64,000 nucleotides of DNA from Deltaproteobacteria bacterium (GCA_017644045.1 JAEPMI010000005.1:310001-374000); one strand, 5' to 3'; shown: positions 7,935-17,034, numbered from the stretch's first letter. Numbers and translations: made by a program. The notes: a model not told the origin generated them from the letters alone.

Positions 7935-10861
7935 CCCGTGCCGTTGGCGACGGTGCCGCCGAGGTTCAGCGTGAACCACCAGCCGCGCGTGCCGCCGTCC
8001 ATGTCTCGAGCGTCGGGCGAGTTCGCGGTGCAGTGGTCCGGCTCCGGGAGCAGGTCCTCGCCGAGGCTCAGCGTGACGATCGACACGCTGATCGTGATCG
8101 CGTCCGCCACGGCCTCGCTGAGGAACCCGACCAGCACGCCGTTCGAGAGCGTCGTTTCGGCGGCATCGAACTGCGCGGCCAGCTGTGCGTTCTCCAGCGG
8201 GATGGCGACCGTGGCGCCGCTCACCTCGAAGGCGAGCGTGACGGCGACCGGGTCGGTGATGAAGCACCCTGCGGAGCCCGCGGTCGGCGTGTTCGGAGCG
8301 GACACCTCGCCGTCGGGCCACGTCCGCGAATCCATGTGGGTCGTGACCGGTCCGGGCGTGCAGCTGCCGCTGCGACGGACGGTGTACCCAGCGGTCACGT
8401 CGGTCGCGGTGCCGGTCACCGGGGTGCAGTCGGACGGGTCGGGCGTCGAGCACTCGCTCTCCACCACGCGACCCATTCCGGTCGCGCCCGGGCTCCGATC
8501 GAGATCGGGGAAGTGGACGACGATGCCCAGGTCGAAGAACCCGTCCCCGTCGGAGTCCATCGTCACGTCCTCGGCGAGGGTGCCGTTCAGCGGCGGGATG
8601 TCGACGAGGAAGCTGTTGTAGGGATCGTTCGTCACGTCCGCGCAGATGTTCGGGAACCCGTTGTCGACGATGACGTGGGGGTCCTGGAGCACCATGGAGT
8701 TGAACCGGAAGGTGGTCGGGTTCGTCGTCAGGCAGGTCCCCGCCTGACACGTCCCCGTACCGGCCATGCAGCTGGTCCCGTCCACCACCGGCGGGTTCGA
8801 GCAGCCGTCGCCGCCGCCCATCGAGGTGCAGACCTGCGACGTGCACTCGTTGCCGTCGTCGCAGCTCGTGGGCTGCGGCGTGTACACGCACCCCATCCCC
8901 GTGTCGCAGCTGTCGGTCGTGCAGCTCGTCGTGTCGTTGCAGGTGATCGCCACGTTCTGACAGCCCGCGCTCATGTCACAGGAGTCGGTCGTGCAGGCGT
9001 TCATGTCGTTGCAGTCCGGCGCCGTGCCCGACCGACACTGACCGTTGACCGAGCAGGTCTCCGCGCCATCGCAGGCGTTGCCGTTCTGGCAGTCCGCCGC
9101 CGAGGTGCACTCCACGGAGCAGCTGCCCGCCATGCACAGGCCCGCGTCGCCAGCCGCATCGTCGCAAGGCGTTCCGTCCACGATGTTCGTGCTCGTGCAG
9201 CCGGAGGCGGTGCACATGTTGGTCGTGCACTCGTTGCTGTCGTCGCAGTTGGCGTTGACCGTCGGGAAGGTGCAGCCGGAGAGCGTGCAGGTGTCGTTCG
9301 TGCAGTCCACCCCGTCGTCACACATTCCATCGCGGGTCGTGTACTCGCAGGACCCCGAGGTCAGGTTGCAGCTGTCGGCGGTGCAGGCGTGGCCATCGTC
9401 GCACTCCGCGTCGGTGGTGCAGCCGATGATGCACGAGCCACTCTGGCACTGACCGCTGCTGCCACCGACGGTACACGCGGTGGTGTCGGCCACGTTCGCC
9501 TGAGCGCAGTCGCCGGTCATGTCGCAGCTACCGGTCGTGCACGGGTTGCCGTCGTTGCAGTTCGCGTCGTTCGCCACGTTGCTGCAGCCGGTCGCCGTCA
9601 CGCACGAGTCGTCGGTGCAGCCGACGCCATCGTCGCAGTCCGGTGCGGTGCCGGCGACGCAGGTTCCATCGCTGGTGTCGCAGGTCTCCGCGCCGTTGCA
9701 CATGTCGGCGTCGGCGCAGTCCGCGTCGGTGGTGCAAGCCACCTGGCACGTGCCGCTTCCATCGCACAGGCCGTTGGCCCCGGCCCCGTCGACGCAGGGC
9801 GTGCCGCCGGCCACGTTGGTGGTCCCGCAGCCGCCGGTCATGTCGCAGGTGTTCGCCGTGCAGCTGTTCATGTCGTCGCACTCCGAGTTGTCCGGTGTGC
9901 GGCTGCAATCGCTCGTCTCGCTGCAGACGTCGATGGTGCAGTCCACCGAGTCGTCGCAGGCCATGTCGACCGGCGTGAACACGCAGCCCGCGGCCGCGTC
10001 GCAGCTGTCGCTCGTGCACCCGATGCCGTCGTCGCAGGCAGAGTTCATCGGCATCGCCGTACAGCCCGTGGCGGCGGAACAAGAATCCACCGTGCAGGCC
10101 ACGCCGTCGTCGCAAGCCCCGTCGTCGGGGAGGTTGCTGCAGGCGCCGATACCGGTGTCGCAGGTGTCGGTCGTGCAGGACACGCCATCGTCGCACTCCG
10201 CGTCGGTGGTGCAGCCAGTGATGCAGGTGCCCGCCGAGCAAGTCCCTGCGGCGCCGCCGACACCGCTGCAGTCCGTGCCGTCGGCGACGAGCGAGTTCTG
10301 GCAGCCCGCGGTACCGCAGGTGTCGGCCGTGCACGGGTTGGCGTCGTCACAGACGGAGTCGTCGAAGGTCGGCGGCTGACACGTCCCGGTCGTGTCGTCG
10401 CACGTGTTCACCGTGCACGGAAACGCGTCGGCGCAGTCCGAGTCCATGGTGCACCCGCTCGAGCACGCCCCGTCCATGCACATGCCCGCGGCACCGCCGC
10501 TGTCGACGCAGTCCGCGCCCTCGTCGAATGGGACGTTCAGGCAGCCCTCGACCATGTCGCAGGTGTCGGTGGTGCAGGAGTTGCTGTCGTTGCAGCTCCC
10601 CTCGATCACCAGGTTCAGGCAGCGACGGGCGTCGGTGTCACAGACGTCCTCGGTGCAGTCGAGGCCGTCGTCGCACTCCGAGTCTTCGCGGCAGCGCACT
10701 CCCCCATCCTCGACGGGGCCACCATCCATTCCGCCCCCGTCGCCGACGACCGGACCCATGTCGTCCACGACCGGGGGTCCATCGTCGTCCCCGCAACCCG
10801 CGACGAACACCAAACACAACGCAGCGCACATGGACGCGCGCAATCCAATCCAACCACCCAT
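7928..10861 (-). CDS. Giant cysteine-repeat lipoprotein
   Basis: 977 residues from ATG 10861, chosen because the signal peptide with lipobox VAGC (MCAALCLVFVAGCGDDD) follows; ATG 10903 would add 14 residues without benefit. After a Gly/Asp-rich linker come roughly twenty tandem modules of about 35-40 residues. The core is CDDG-x2-CT-x-D-x-C-D-x4-GC, occasionally interrupted by longer units with GTPC or GTDCSGVGG. The C-terminal 250 residues lack the repeat and form a separate domain beginning near FRFNSMVLQDPHV, with a Ca-binding-like DSDGDGFFD segment. This is a surface lipoprotein; cysteines are probably all disulfide-bonded. Family function unknown. It overlaps the radical SAM stop by 7 bp, tail to tail. 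Confidence 0.8.
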   Translation of the reverse strand: MGGWIGLRASMCAALCLVFVAGCGDDDGPPVVDDMGPVVGDGGGMDGGPVEDGGVRCREDSECDDGLDCTEDVCDTDARRCLNLVIEGSCNDSNSCTTDTCDMVEGCLNVPFDEGADCVDSGGAAGMCMDGACSSGCTMDSDCADAFPCTVNTCDDTTGTCQPPTFDDSVCDDANPCTADTCGTAGCQNSLVADGTDCSGVGGAAGTCSAGTCITGCTTDAECDDGVSCTTDTCDTGIGACSNLPDDGACDDGVACTVDSCSAATGCTAMPMNSACDDGIGCTSDSCDAAAGCVFTPVDMACDDSVDCTIDVCSETSDCSRTPDNSECDDMNSCTANTCDMTGGCGTTNVAGGTPCVDGAGANGLCDGSGTCQVACTTDADCADADMCNGAETCDTSDGTCVAGTAPDCDDGVGCTDDSCVTATGCSNVANDANCNDGNPCTTGSCDMTGDCAQANVADTTACTVGGSSGQCQSGSCIIGCTTDAECDDGHACTADSCNLTSGSCEYTTRDGMCDDGVDCTNDTCTLSGCTFPTVNANCDDSNECTTNMCTASGCTSTNIVDGTPCDDAAGDAGLCMAGSCSVECTSAADCQNGNACDGAETCSVNGQCRSGTAPDCNDMNACTTDSCDMSAGCQNVAITCNDTTSCTTDSCDTGMGCVYTPQPTSCDDGNECTSQVCTSMGGGDGCSNPPVVDGTSCMAGTGTCQAGTCLTTNPTTFRFNSMVLQDPHVIVDNGFPNICADVTNDPYNSFLVDIPPLNGTLAEDVTMDSDGDGFFDLGIVVHFPDLDRSPGATGMGRVVESECSTPDPSDCTPVTGTATDVTAGYTVRRSGSCTPGPVTTHMDSRTWPDGEVSAPNTPTAGSAGCFITDPVAVTLAFEVSGATVAIPLENAQLAAQFDAAETTLSNGVLVGFLSEAVADAITISVSIVTLSLGEDLLPEPDHCTANSPDARDMDGGTRGWWFTLNLGGTVANGTGY

Positions 10862-11043
10862 AGGAACACCCCAATCGACCGCCGACACACCCCTGCACGG
10901 CACCCAACGGGGAGTGTACCAACTTTGCGCGCCTCTGCTGAACCAGATTCAACGAGGCCCTTGCACCTGGATCGCCGATGCGCCAGCCACTCCCCGACCG
11001 GCGATGGCCTTCGAGCGCCCGAAACGGTAGGCTCCGCGGCCCG

Positions 11044-12840
11044 ATGAGCACCTTCGAACCCCGCTTCCACACGCTGGTGGAGATCTACCAGCACGCGACC
11101 AAGACCTTCGAGAATCGGCCCCTCTTCGGCATCAAGGAGCGCGGTGCCTGGCAGTGGATGACCTACGGGGAGTTCCGTGGTCAGACGGACCACGTCCGGG
11201 GCGCGCTCTCGGCGGCGGGGGTCGGCAAGGGCGATCGGGTGGCCATCATCGCGAACAACCGACCCGAGTGGGCGGTCGCGGCCTACGCCGCCTATGGCCT
11301 CGGCGCCGCCTTCGTTCCGATGTACGAGTCCCAGCTGACCCGCGACTGGCAGTACATCCTGGCGGACTGCGGCGCGAAGGTCCTCTTCGTCGCCAACGAG
11401 TCGATCCGCGATCGGATCGACGGCATTCGGAGCGAGCTCCCCGACCTGGAGACCGTCGTCGTCATCGAGGGCGACGGGAAGGGTGAAGGCACGACGACCT
11501 TCGCCAACTTCCTCGAAGCCGACACGGTACCGCTCGCGGCCGTCAGCGCCGACGACATCGCCGGATTCATCTACACCTCGGGAACCACCGGGAACCCGAA
11601 GGGCGTGATCCTCTCGCACGCCAACCTCGCGTCGAACGTCTCCGCCATTCACGAGTTCTTCCCGATGTCGCCCGAGGACCGCTCGTTGAGCTTCCTCCCC
11701 TGGGCGCACTCGTTCGGCCAGACCTGCGAGCTCCACGGCCTCTTCTCGATGGGCGCGTCGATGGGCATCGCCGAGGCGGTCGACAAGATCGTCGCCAACC
11801 TCTCGGAGGTCCGCCCCACCTTGCTCTTCAGCGTCCCGCGGATCTTCAACCGCATCTACGACGGGCTGCACAAGCGCATGAACGAAGAGGGTGGGCTCAA
11901 GCTCAAGCTCTTCGAGTCCGCCGTCGGCAACGCCGAGTACCGGAAGAAGCTCGCCGAGCGTCGTCGCCGTAGCGGGTGGGCGGACTTCAAGCACGACATC
12001 TTCGACAAGCTGGTCTTCAGCAAGGTCCGCGACCGCTTCGGCGGTCGGTTGAAGTACGCCTTCAGCGGTGGCGCCGCGCTGAGCAGCGAGGTCGCACAGT
12101 TCATCGACAACCTCGGCATCACCGTCTACGAGGGCTACGGCCTGACCGAGACCTCACCGATCGCGACGGCCAACAGCCCGAGCGGCCGGAAGATCGGCTC
12201 CGTCGGCAAGCCCATCCCGGGCGTGCGGATCGAGATCGATCGCGAGGCGACCGACGACCCGAAGCACGGCGAGATCCTGATCTTCGGCCACAACATCATG
12301 CAGGGCTACCACGGGCTCGACGAAGCCAACGCCGAGGTGCTCATCGAGCGCAGCGGCGAGCGCGGCTTCCGCAGTGGCGACATGGGCTACGTCGACGGCG
12401 ACGGCTTCCTCTTCATCAGCGGCCGCATCAAGGAGCAGTACAAGCTGCTCAACGGCAAGTACGTGGTGCCGACGCCGCTCGAGGAGAAGATCAAGCTCTC
12501 CCCCTTCATCGCGAACGTGATGGTCCACGGCATGAACATGACCCACAACGTCGCGATCGTGGTCCCGGACTTCGAGTCGCTCGTTCCCTGGGCGAAGGCG
12601 AACGGGCTCCCGACCGATCCCGCAGCGCTGGCGAGACACCCGAAGGCGATCGCGAAGATCCAGTCGGAGGTCGACGATCAGTCGAGCGAGTTCCGGCAGT
12701 ACGAGAAGGTCCGCGCCGTGACCCTCTGCGCCGAGGACTTCACGACCGAGAACGGCATGCTCACGCCCTCGATGAAGCTGAAGCGGCGAGCCGTGCTCGC
12801 GAAGTTCGGCGAGCAGCTCGACGCGCTCTACGCCGCTTGA
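11044..12840 (+). CDS. Long-chain acyl-CoA synthetase (AMP-forming), FadD15-like
   Basis: 598 residues, ATG 11044. It activates fatty acids with ATP and CoA. Adenylate-forming motifs: the P-loop YTSGTTGNPKGV, the FLPWAHSFGQTCELHG region, YEGYGLTETSPI, and the SGDMGYVDGDGFLFISGR motif. The ISGRIKEQYKLLNGKYVVPTPLE run places it with the FadD15/long-chain subgroup. There is no signal peptide. It is preceded divergently by the giant lipoprotein and followed by a convergent lipoprotein gene 3 bp away. It likely feeds the beta-oxidation genes elsewhere in the window. Confidence 0.92.
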   Translation: MSTFEPRFHTLVEIYQHATKTFENRPLFGIKERGAWQWMTYGEFRGQTDHVRGALSAAGVGKGDRVAIIANNRPEWAVAAYAAYGLGAAFVPMYESQLTRDWQYILADCGAKVLFVANESIRDRIDGIRSELPDLETVVVIEGDGKGEGTTTFANFLEADTVPLAAVSADDIAGFIYTSGTTGNPKGVILSHANLASNVSAIHEFFPMSPEDRSLSFLPWAHSFGQTCELHGLFSMGASMGIAEAVDKIVANLSEVRPTLLFSVPRIFNRIYDGLHKRMNEEGGLKLKLFESAVGNAEYRKKLAERRRRSGWADFKHDIFDKLVFSKVRDRFGGRLKYAFSGGAALSSEVAQFIDNLGITVYEGYGLTETSPIATANSPSGRKIGSVGKPIPGVRIEIDREATDDPKHGEILIFGHNIMQGYHGLDEANAEVLIERSGERGFRSGDMGYVDGDGFLFISGRIKEQYKLLNGKYVVPTPLEEKIKLSPFIANVMVHGMNMTHNVAIVVPDFESLVPWAKANGLPTDPAALARHPKAIAKIQSEVDDQSSEFRQYEKVRAVTLCAEDFTTENGMLTPSMKLKRRAVLAKFGEQLDALYAA

Positions 12841-12843
12841 AGC

Positions 12844-13653
12844 TCAGGGCGCTTCACAGACGAAGTAGAAGCTGTCCTGGAACCCGCCGTTGCAGTCACT
12901 GTCGCGCCACTGGTCGTCGTCCCGATCGATGCGCGCACAGTCGCCGCTGCCGTTCGGCTCGTCGCTGCGCCAGTCGTCGAACGCGCCGAGCGGCCGGTCG
13001 CTCGGACGATCTTCCCATTCCCAGCCGTCGCCATCCCGCTGGTTCAATCCGATCCAGTAGTCGTCGCCGGGGAGCAGCACCATGTCCAGGAAGGCGTCCT
13101 CGGCCATCGTCTCCGGTGACGCGAGCTCGTAGTCGGAGACCCGACACGCAGCCAGGGCGTCGCTCCAGCTCACGTCCACCGGACAGATCTGATAGGTGAC
13201 CCCACCCGGCGACACGGCCCGGGTGCACGTGGGGCAGATGTTCTCCCCGCGGTCCCCGCCGGGGTTCTCGTCGATCGCGCCGTCGCAGTCGTCGTCGACC
13301 GCGTTGCAGGTCTCGGCCGTCCCACAGCCGCCGTCCATGAACATGTCGGGCGGCCCGAGGTCGGGCGGACCCAGATCCGGGGGCCCGAGGTCGGGCGGTC
13401 CGAGGTCCGGCGGTCCCAGGTCGGGCGGCCCCTGGTCCACGCCGAGGTCGTCGGGCATGGCCATGTCGACGTCCGGTCCGAGATCCAGTCCCGAATCCCG
13501 ACCCAAATCTGGGGTCACCGGACCGTCCGGAACGGAGAAATCCGTGGAAGCGTCGTTCACCGAGGCGTCGTCGTCCCCGTTCCTGGCGGGGACGCCAGAG
13601 GGATCGACGGCACACCCGACCATCAAGAGACCACACAAGGCGAGGCGCGACAC
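12844..13653 (-). CDS. Lipoprotein with PPDLG repeats, MopE-type motif and C-type lectin-like domain
   Basis: 269 residues from GTG 13653; this start gives a lipoprotein signal (MSRLALCGLLMVGC), whereas the longer frame runs into the GntR operators. Order: lipobox; Asp/Pro linker with six GPPDL repeats (residues 75-104); a MopE-like metal-binding motif CNAVDDDCDGAIDE; then a C-type lectin-like domain of about 115 residues (SWSDALAACRVSDYELASPE; DDYWIGLNQRDGDGWEWED; DEPNGSGDC; QWRDSDCNG; FYFVCEA). The EPN tripeptide is the mannose-type Ca/sugar-binding signature of animal C-type lectins, so sugar binding at the cell surface is plausible but inferred. Confidence 0.75.
   Translation of the reverse strand: MSRLALCGLLMVGCAVDPSGVPARNGDDDASVNDASTDFSVPDGPVTPDLGRDSGLDLGPDVDMAMPDDLGVDQGPPDLGPPDLGPPDLGPPDLGPPDLGPPDMFMDGGCGTAETCNAVDDDCDGAIDENPGGDRGENICPTCTRAVSPGGVTYQICPVDVSWSDALAACRVSDYELASPETMAEDAFLDMVLLPGDDYWIGLNQRDGDGWEWEDRPSDRPLGAFDDWRSDEPNGSGDCARIDRDDDQWRDSDCNGGFQDSFYFVCEAP
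13342..13431 (-). repeat. Six tandem 15-bp units encoding GPPDL
   Basis: The linker of the lectin-like lipoprotein holds five GPPDL units and one GPPDM. Synonymous bases differ between units (gcc/ccc and ggg/gga variants), so the array is not freshly expanded. Confidence 0.85.
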
Positions 13654-13705
13654 GGCCCGAGAATAGCACGCCCCTACTTGGCGACTCTGTCTCCCCGTGC
13701 GCCCG

Positions 13706-13752
13706 AATTGGTCCGACCAACCCTTGACCATTGGTCGGACCAATTGTAGAAG
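13706..13752 (+). promoter_or_regulatory. Doubled GntR-type operator overlapping a promoter
   Basis: Arms AATTGGTCCGACCAA (13706-13720) and its exact reverse complement (13731-13745) are separated by 10 bp. Each arm holds a 13-bp palindrome TTGGTC-S-GACCAA, the TGGT-N-ACCA pattern expected for FadR/GntR regulators, with centres 23 bp apart. A -35 box TTGACC (13724-13729) lies in the spacer and a 17-bp spaced -10 TAGAAG at 13747-13752, so repressor binding would block RNA polymerase. This implies autoregulation of the gene at 13760. Confidence 0.75.
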
Positions 13753-13759
13753 ACCAGTC

Positions 13760-14464
13760 ATGAGCGCCGTCGACTCCTGTGCCGAAGCCCTTCAGGCCGC
13801 GATCCTCCGGGGAACGCACCCGGCGGGGGAGCGACTGCCTCCCGAGCGCGAGCTGGCGACGACCTTCGGTGTCGGCCGGGCCACCGTCCGCAGCGCCCTC
13901 GGTCGACTGGCCACCCGGGGTCTCCTCGAGGTCCGCCAGGGGAGCGGCTACGCGGTGCGGGACTTCCGTCGCGCCGGGGGCCTCGAGCTCCTGCCCCAGC
14001 TCGCCAAGCTCTCGGACGAACGGGGCGAGCTCGCGCTCGCTCGCGAGCTGCTTCGCCTCCGTCGTCACCTCGCCGCGGCGCTGGTCGAGCGATTGGGCGA
14101 GCCCGAGCGCCTCGACCTCTCCGGCGTGACCACCGCCATCGACGCGTTCGAGCGACGCGCCGCAGCCGGCGCCGACGCCGCCGAGCTCGCCGAGCTCGAC
14201 CTGGAGATCGTCGCGGCGCTCCTCGAGGCGAGCGGAAGCGTGCCGCTGCAGCTCTGCTTCAATCCGCTCATGCGGGTCGTCCGCGCGGTGCCCCGGCTCC
14301 GTGCCGCGATCTACGGCGCGCCCGAGACCAACGTCGCCGCCTACCGCGCGCTGGTCGGTGCGCTCGCCAGCGGCACCCCTCCCGTCGATCCCATCGCCAT
14401 TCTCGAAGCCCGCGACGCCAGCACGCTCGCCGCGCTCGCCTCGCCCGAAAGTGATCCGTCATGA
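13760..14464 (+). CDS. GntR-family transcriptional regulator (FadR/FCD-like)
   Basis: 234 residues. The N-terminal winged helix is typical of GntR (ERLPPERELATTFGVGRATVRSALGRLATRGLLEVRQGSGY). The C-terminal helical ligand domain looks FCD/FadR-like (ALARELLRLRRHLAAALVERL). ATG 13760 lies only 7 bp after the predicted -10 box, so the mRNA may be leaderless; no Shine-Dalgarno is visible. The doubled palindrome immediately upstream is the likely autoregulatory operator. The gene overlaps the next one (14461) by 4 bp (ATGA), so that unknown protein is probably its co-regulated partner. The ligand is unknown; a fatty acid or acyl-CoA is suggested only by the neighbourhood. Confidence 0.88.
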   Translation: MSAVDSCAEALQAAILRGTHPAGERLPPERELATTFGVGRATVRSALGRLATRGLLEVRQGSGYAVRDFRRAGGLELLPQLAKLSDERGELALARELLRLRRHLAAALVERLGEPERLDLSGVTTAIDAFERRAAAGADAAELAELDLEIVAALLEASGSVPLQLCFNPLMRVVRAVPRLRAAIYGAPETNVAAYRALVGALASGTPPVDPIAILEARDASTLAALASPESDPS

Positions 14465-15273
14465 CCCGCGTCCCCTTCCACTCCCTCGGCCTCCTCTTCC
14501 CGCGGACCATCGCGCGCAGCCTCGAAGAGCTGCGCGAGAGTGGCCTCGTCGCTGCGGACGAGGTCCCGAACCTCTGGCAGATCCAGCTCGGCGTGCTGCG
14601 GATGTGGCACCGCGTCTTCTATCGGCCCGAGTCGATCGGCACGTCGAAGGACTTCGCGGTTCGCGACAGCTGGCGTGCGCGCTTGCTCGAGCGGCGACCG
14701 CTCCGCTTTCCCTTCCTGATGCGCCAGCTCGCCATCCACCCCTTGGACTTCTCGGGCCTCGCCAGCTCCACGCTGCGCATCCATCGGCACCTGCTCGGGG
14801 CTCACCACGACGGCGTGCAGTTCCTCTACGACCTGCAGCTCCTTCGCATGCACGATGGGAGCGACGAGCTCCTCCGTGCCGTCCGCGACGAGGCGCGCGC
14901 CGTGGTCGATGGCACCCATCCGCGCGCCGAGTGGCTACGCGACCTCGTCGTGTACGAGCGCTACCACGAGAACCTGCTCGCGGCGGTCGAGTCCTTTCTC
15001 GACGGCACCTTCGAGGCGAGCCCCGAAGAGCGGGCGAACCCGGACATCGACTTCGTGGCCTACGTTCGCTTCTGCGCCCGTCAGCCCGAGACACCCGCCG
15101 ACACGCTGAAGGCCTTCCGCGAAGGCCGCTACACGATCGCAGACGGCATCCGCGACGTGGACGATCGCGTGGACGCGAGCGCCCCGCTTCGCGCCGTGGC
15201 TCGAGTCACTCCGCGGCGGACGCGGCAGCCTGGGCCTTCGCCTCGTCCTTGCCAGCGCCGAGCTTGGCGATGA
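14461..15273 (+). CDS. Hypothetical protein coupled to GntR regulator
   Basis: 270 residues, ATG overlapping the regulator stop. Family not recognised. It is mostly alpha-helical, His/Arg-rich in the middle (STLRIHRHLLGAHHDGVQFL) with many acidic residues later, and has no signal peptide or membrane segment. The last 23 residues (68 bp) overlap the end of the convergent DUF368 gene and turn Arg/Pro-rich, so the natural C-terminus may have been extended by loss of an earlier stop. The paired HH and E/H residues could bind metal, but this is only a possibility. Confidence 0.6.
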   Translation: MTRVPFHSLGLLFPRTIARSLEELRESGLVAADEVPNLWQIQLGVLRMWHRVFYRPESIGTSKDFAVRDSWRARLLERRPLRFPFLMRQLAIHPLDFSGLASSTLRIHRHLLGAHHDGVQFLYDLQLLRMHDGSDELLRAVRDEARAVVDGTHPRAEWLRDLVVYERYHENLLAAVESFLDGTFEASPEERANPDIDFVAYVRFCARQPETPADTLKAFREGRYTIADGIRDVDDRVDASAPLRAVARVTPRRTRQPGPSPRPCQRRAWR

Positions 15274-16273
15274 GCGCGGTGAGCACGAAGCCGACGACGA
15301 TGAGGCCAATGGCTCCGCCGATCTGCGCGCCGCTCGGGCCGAAGAATTCGGTCGGGTACTTCTCGGGCTCGAGCTCCGCGAGCAGCTCGGCGGTGACTAC
15401 CTGACCCTTGAACGTGTCCCCGATCTCCGGCGCCACACCGACCTGGAAGGGCCAGAGCCCCACCACGGCGCCGACGAGGAGACCGAGCAGACCACCGAGG
15501 GTCCCCTTCTCCCAGCGCTCGAGCATCCGCTTGAGCACGTTGCTCACCACGAGCACACCGACGAGCACGCCGAGGCCGACCGGGAGCACCACGTCGACGA
15601 AGGGGCCCATGAGCGCGCCCATGTCGGTCGCCTTGAGCGCTTCCTTCACCGCATCGACTCCCGAGAGGATCGGCACGTAGACGCCCATCACCAGCAGCAG
15701 GTAGCCGCCGGAGACACCGGGGAGAATCATCGCGCTCGCCGCGGCCGCGCCGGCGAAGAACATCATCAGGAAGCCCGAGCTCGTGGCCGCGCCCTCGGGG
15801 TTCTGCGCCTGGAACCAGGCGAGCGCCGCCATCGGCACGAAACCGACCACCGCGCCGATCCAGGTCGCGTTCGTCGCCGGCTTCGCGAGCTTCCAGACCA
15901 CGGGCACGCCGCCCAGGGTCAGCCCGATGAAGAGGCTGTACATCACCCAGCGATGGGTCACGACCAAGTCCTTCACCACCCCGGCCAAGAGGCCGATCGC
16001 CAGGACCGCCGTCAGCACGATCACGCCGAGCACCACGAGCGAGCGCTTGCGGAACTTCAGCGTGCTCACCTCGGCGATCGCCCCGATGAACTTCGGGTAG
16101 ACGCCGCTCGCGAGCAGCATCGTGCCACCGCTGATGCCGGGCACCAGGTTGGCGAGGCCCATCAGCAAGCCACCGATCGCGGATCGGATCCCGAGGAGAG
16201 CCAGCGGCTCGTCATCGGCGGGGGTGGCGGCCTTCTCTTCTTCGGGGGCCTCGGCAGCGTCGGCGTCGCTCAT
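15206..16273 (-). CDS. DUF368 membrane protein, PopT-like polyprenyl-phosphate translocase
   Basis: 355 residues with about nine to ten membrane segments between a cytoplasmic acidic N-tail (to about residue 28) and an Ala-rich C-tail. The two internal repeats of the family are clear: NLVPGISGGTMLL near the start and MILPGVSGGYLLL in the middle. DUF368 proteins (PopT) have been shown in other bacteria to recycle undecaprenyl phosphate across the membrane, which supports peptidoglycan, O-antigen and capsule assembly. That role is inferred here from the family. Confidence 0.82.
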   Translation of the reverse strand: MSDADAAEAPEEEKAATPADDEPLALLGIRSAIGGLLMGLANLVPGISGGTMLLASGVYPKFIGAIAEVSTLKFRKRSLVVLGVIVLTAVLAIGLLAGVVKDLVVTHRWVMYSLFIGLTLGGVPVVWKLAKPATNATWIGAVVGFVPMAALAWFQAQNPEGAATSSGFLMMFFAGAAAASAMILPGVSGGYLLLVMGVYVPILSGVDAVKEALKATDMGALMGPFVDVVLPVGLGVLVGVLVVSNVLKRMLERWEKGTLGGLLGLLVGAVVGLWPFQVGVAPEIGDTFKGQVVTAELLAELEPEKYPTEFFGPSGAQIGGAIGLIVVGFVLTALIAKLGAGKDEAKAQAAASAAE

Positions 16274-16317
16274 GGGCGCGCCTCATAGCGCGAGAGCGCG
16301 CTCGCGTCACGGCGCCG

Positions 16318-17034
16318 TCAGCCCCGGTCGACGCCGAGGTAGCGACAGAGGCTCAGCGTCAGCTGGTCCCGCAGCTCCGCGTCGGAGAGATGGCTCTCGT
16401 CCGGCCCACCCATGTGCGCGAAGAGCGCTCGGTGGTCCGCGGTCGCCAGCACCTGGTGGATCGCGAAGCGGATCGCCTGCTCCGGGTCCGGGTGGTCGAT
16501 CTCTTCCTTGCGGAGGGCCAGCAGCTTCACGAACGCATCCACCACCATGCGGCGGAACTCGATGGCATGGGCCCACTGCTCCGGGTTGCGCGCCGCGCTC
16601 TCGAGGAACGCGGCGGCCAGCTTCTGTCGCCCCTCGAGGCGAGCGAAGAAGAGGTGGAGCGAGCGCTCGATCATCAGCCCGAGCGGTTGATCGGCCCACA
16701 CCGCGGGCTCGACGAGCTGGGCGATGCTCGCGTGGAACCGGCGTTGCTCCCGCTCGTGGAGGGTGCGCAGCATCTCGTCCTTGTCCTTGAAGCGCGCGTA
16801 GAACCCGCCGACCGACGACCCCGCCTTCCGGGCCAGCGCTGCGATCGAGACGTTGGCGAGACCCTTGGCCTTGATCAGGGACTCCGCGGCGTCGAGCAGC
16901 CGCTCGAGGGTCTCCTCCGAACGCGCCTGCTTCGGCTGGGCCACGGTGCGAAGGGCCTTTCCACTGCCCTTCTTCTTGGACGTCTTGGTGGCCGCGACCT
17001 TCGCCTTGGCGCCTCTCTGTTTCGATGCCGTCAT
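16318..17034 (-). CDS. TetR-family transcriptional repressor
   Basis: 238 residues. A Lys/Ala-rich, disordered N-tail of about 35 residues precedes the helix-turn-helix (SEETLERLLDAAESLIKAKG; NVSIAALARKAGSSVGGFYARFKDKDEML). A divergent all-helical ligand domain follows. The basic tail is unusual for TetR and may add DNA contact. It is transcribed divergently from the P450 at 17150 with 115 bp between them containing two inverted repeats, so the P450 is its likely target. Confidence 0.88.
   Translation of the reverse strand: MTASKQRGAKAKVAATKTSKKKGSGKALRTVAQPKQARSEETLERLLDAAESLIKAKGLANVSIAALARKAGSSVGGFYARFKDKDEMLRTLHEREQRRFHASIAQLVEPAVWADQPLGLMIERSLHLFFARLEGRQKLAAAFLESAARNPEQWAHAIEFRRMVVDAFVKLLALRKEEIDHPDPEQAIRFAIHQVLATADHRALFAHMGGPDESHLSDAELRDQLTLSLCRYLGVDRG

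Noticed and set aside
7502-11047. 1181-codon plus-strand open frame
   Set aside because: It lies antisense to the Cys-repeat lipoprotein and is generated by its codon bias; its translation is His/Arg/Val-rich low complexity with no domain.
13342-13431. Short tandem repeats considered as CRISPR-like
   Set aside because: Contiguous 15-bp coding units without spacers.
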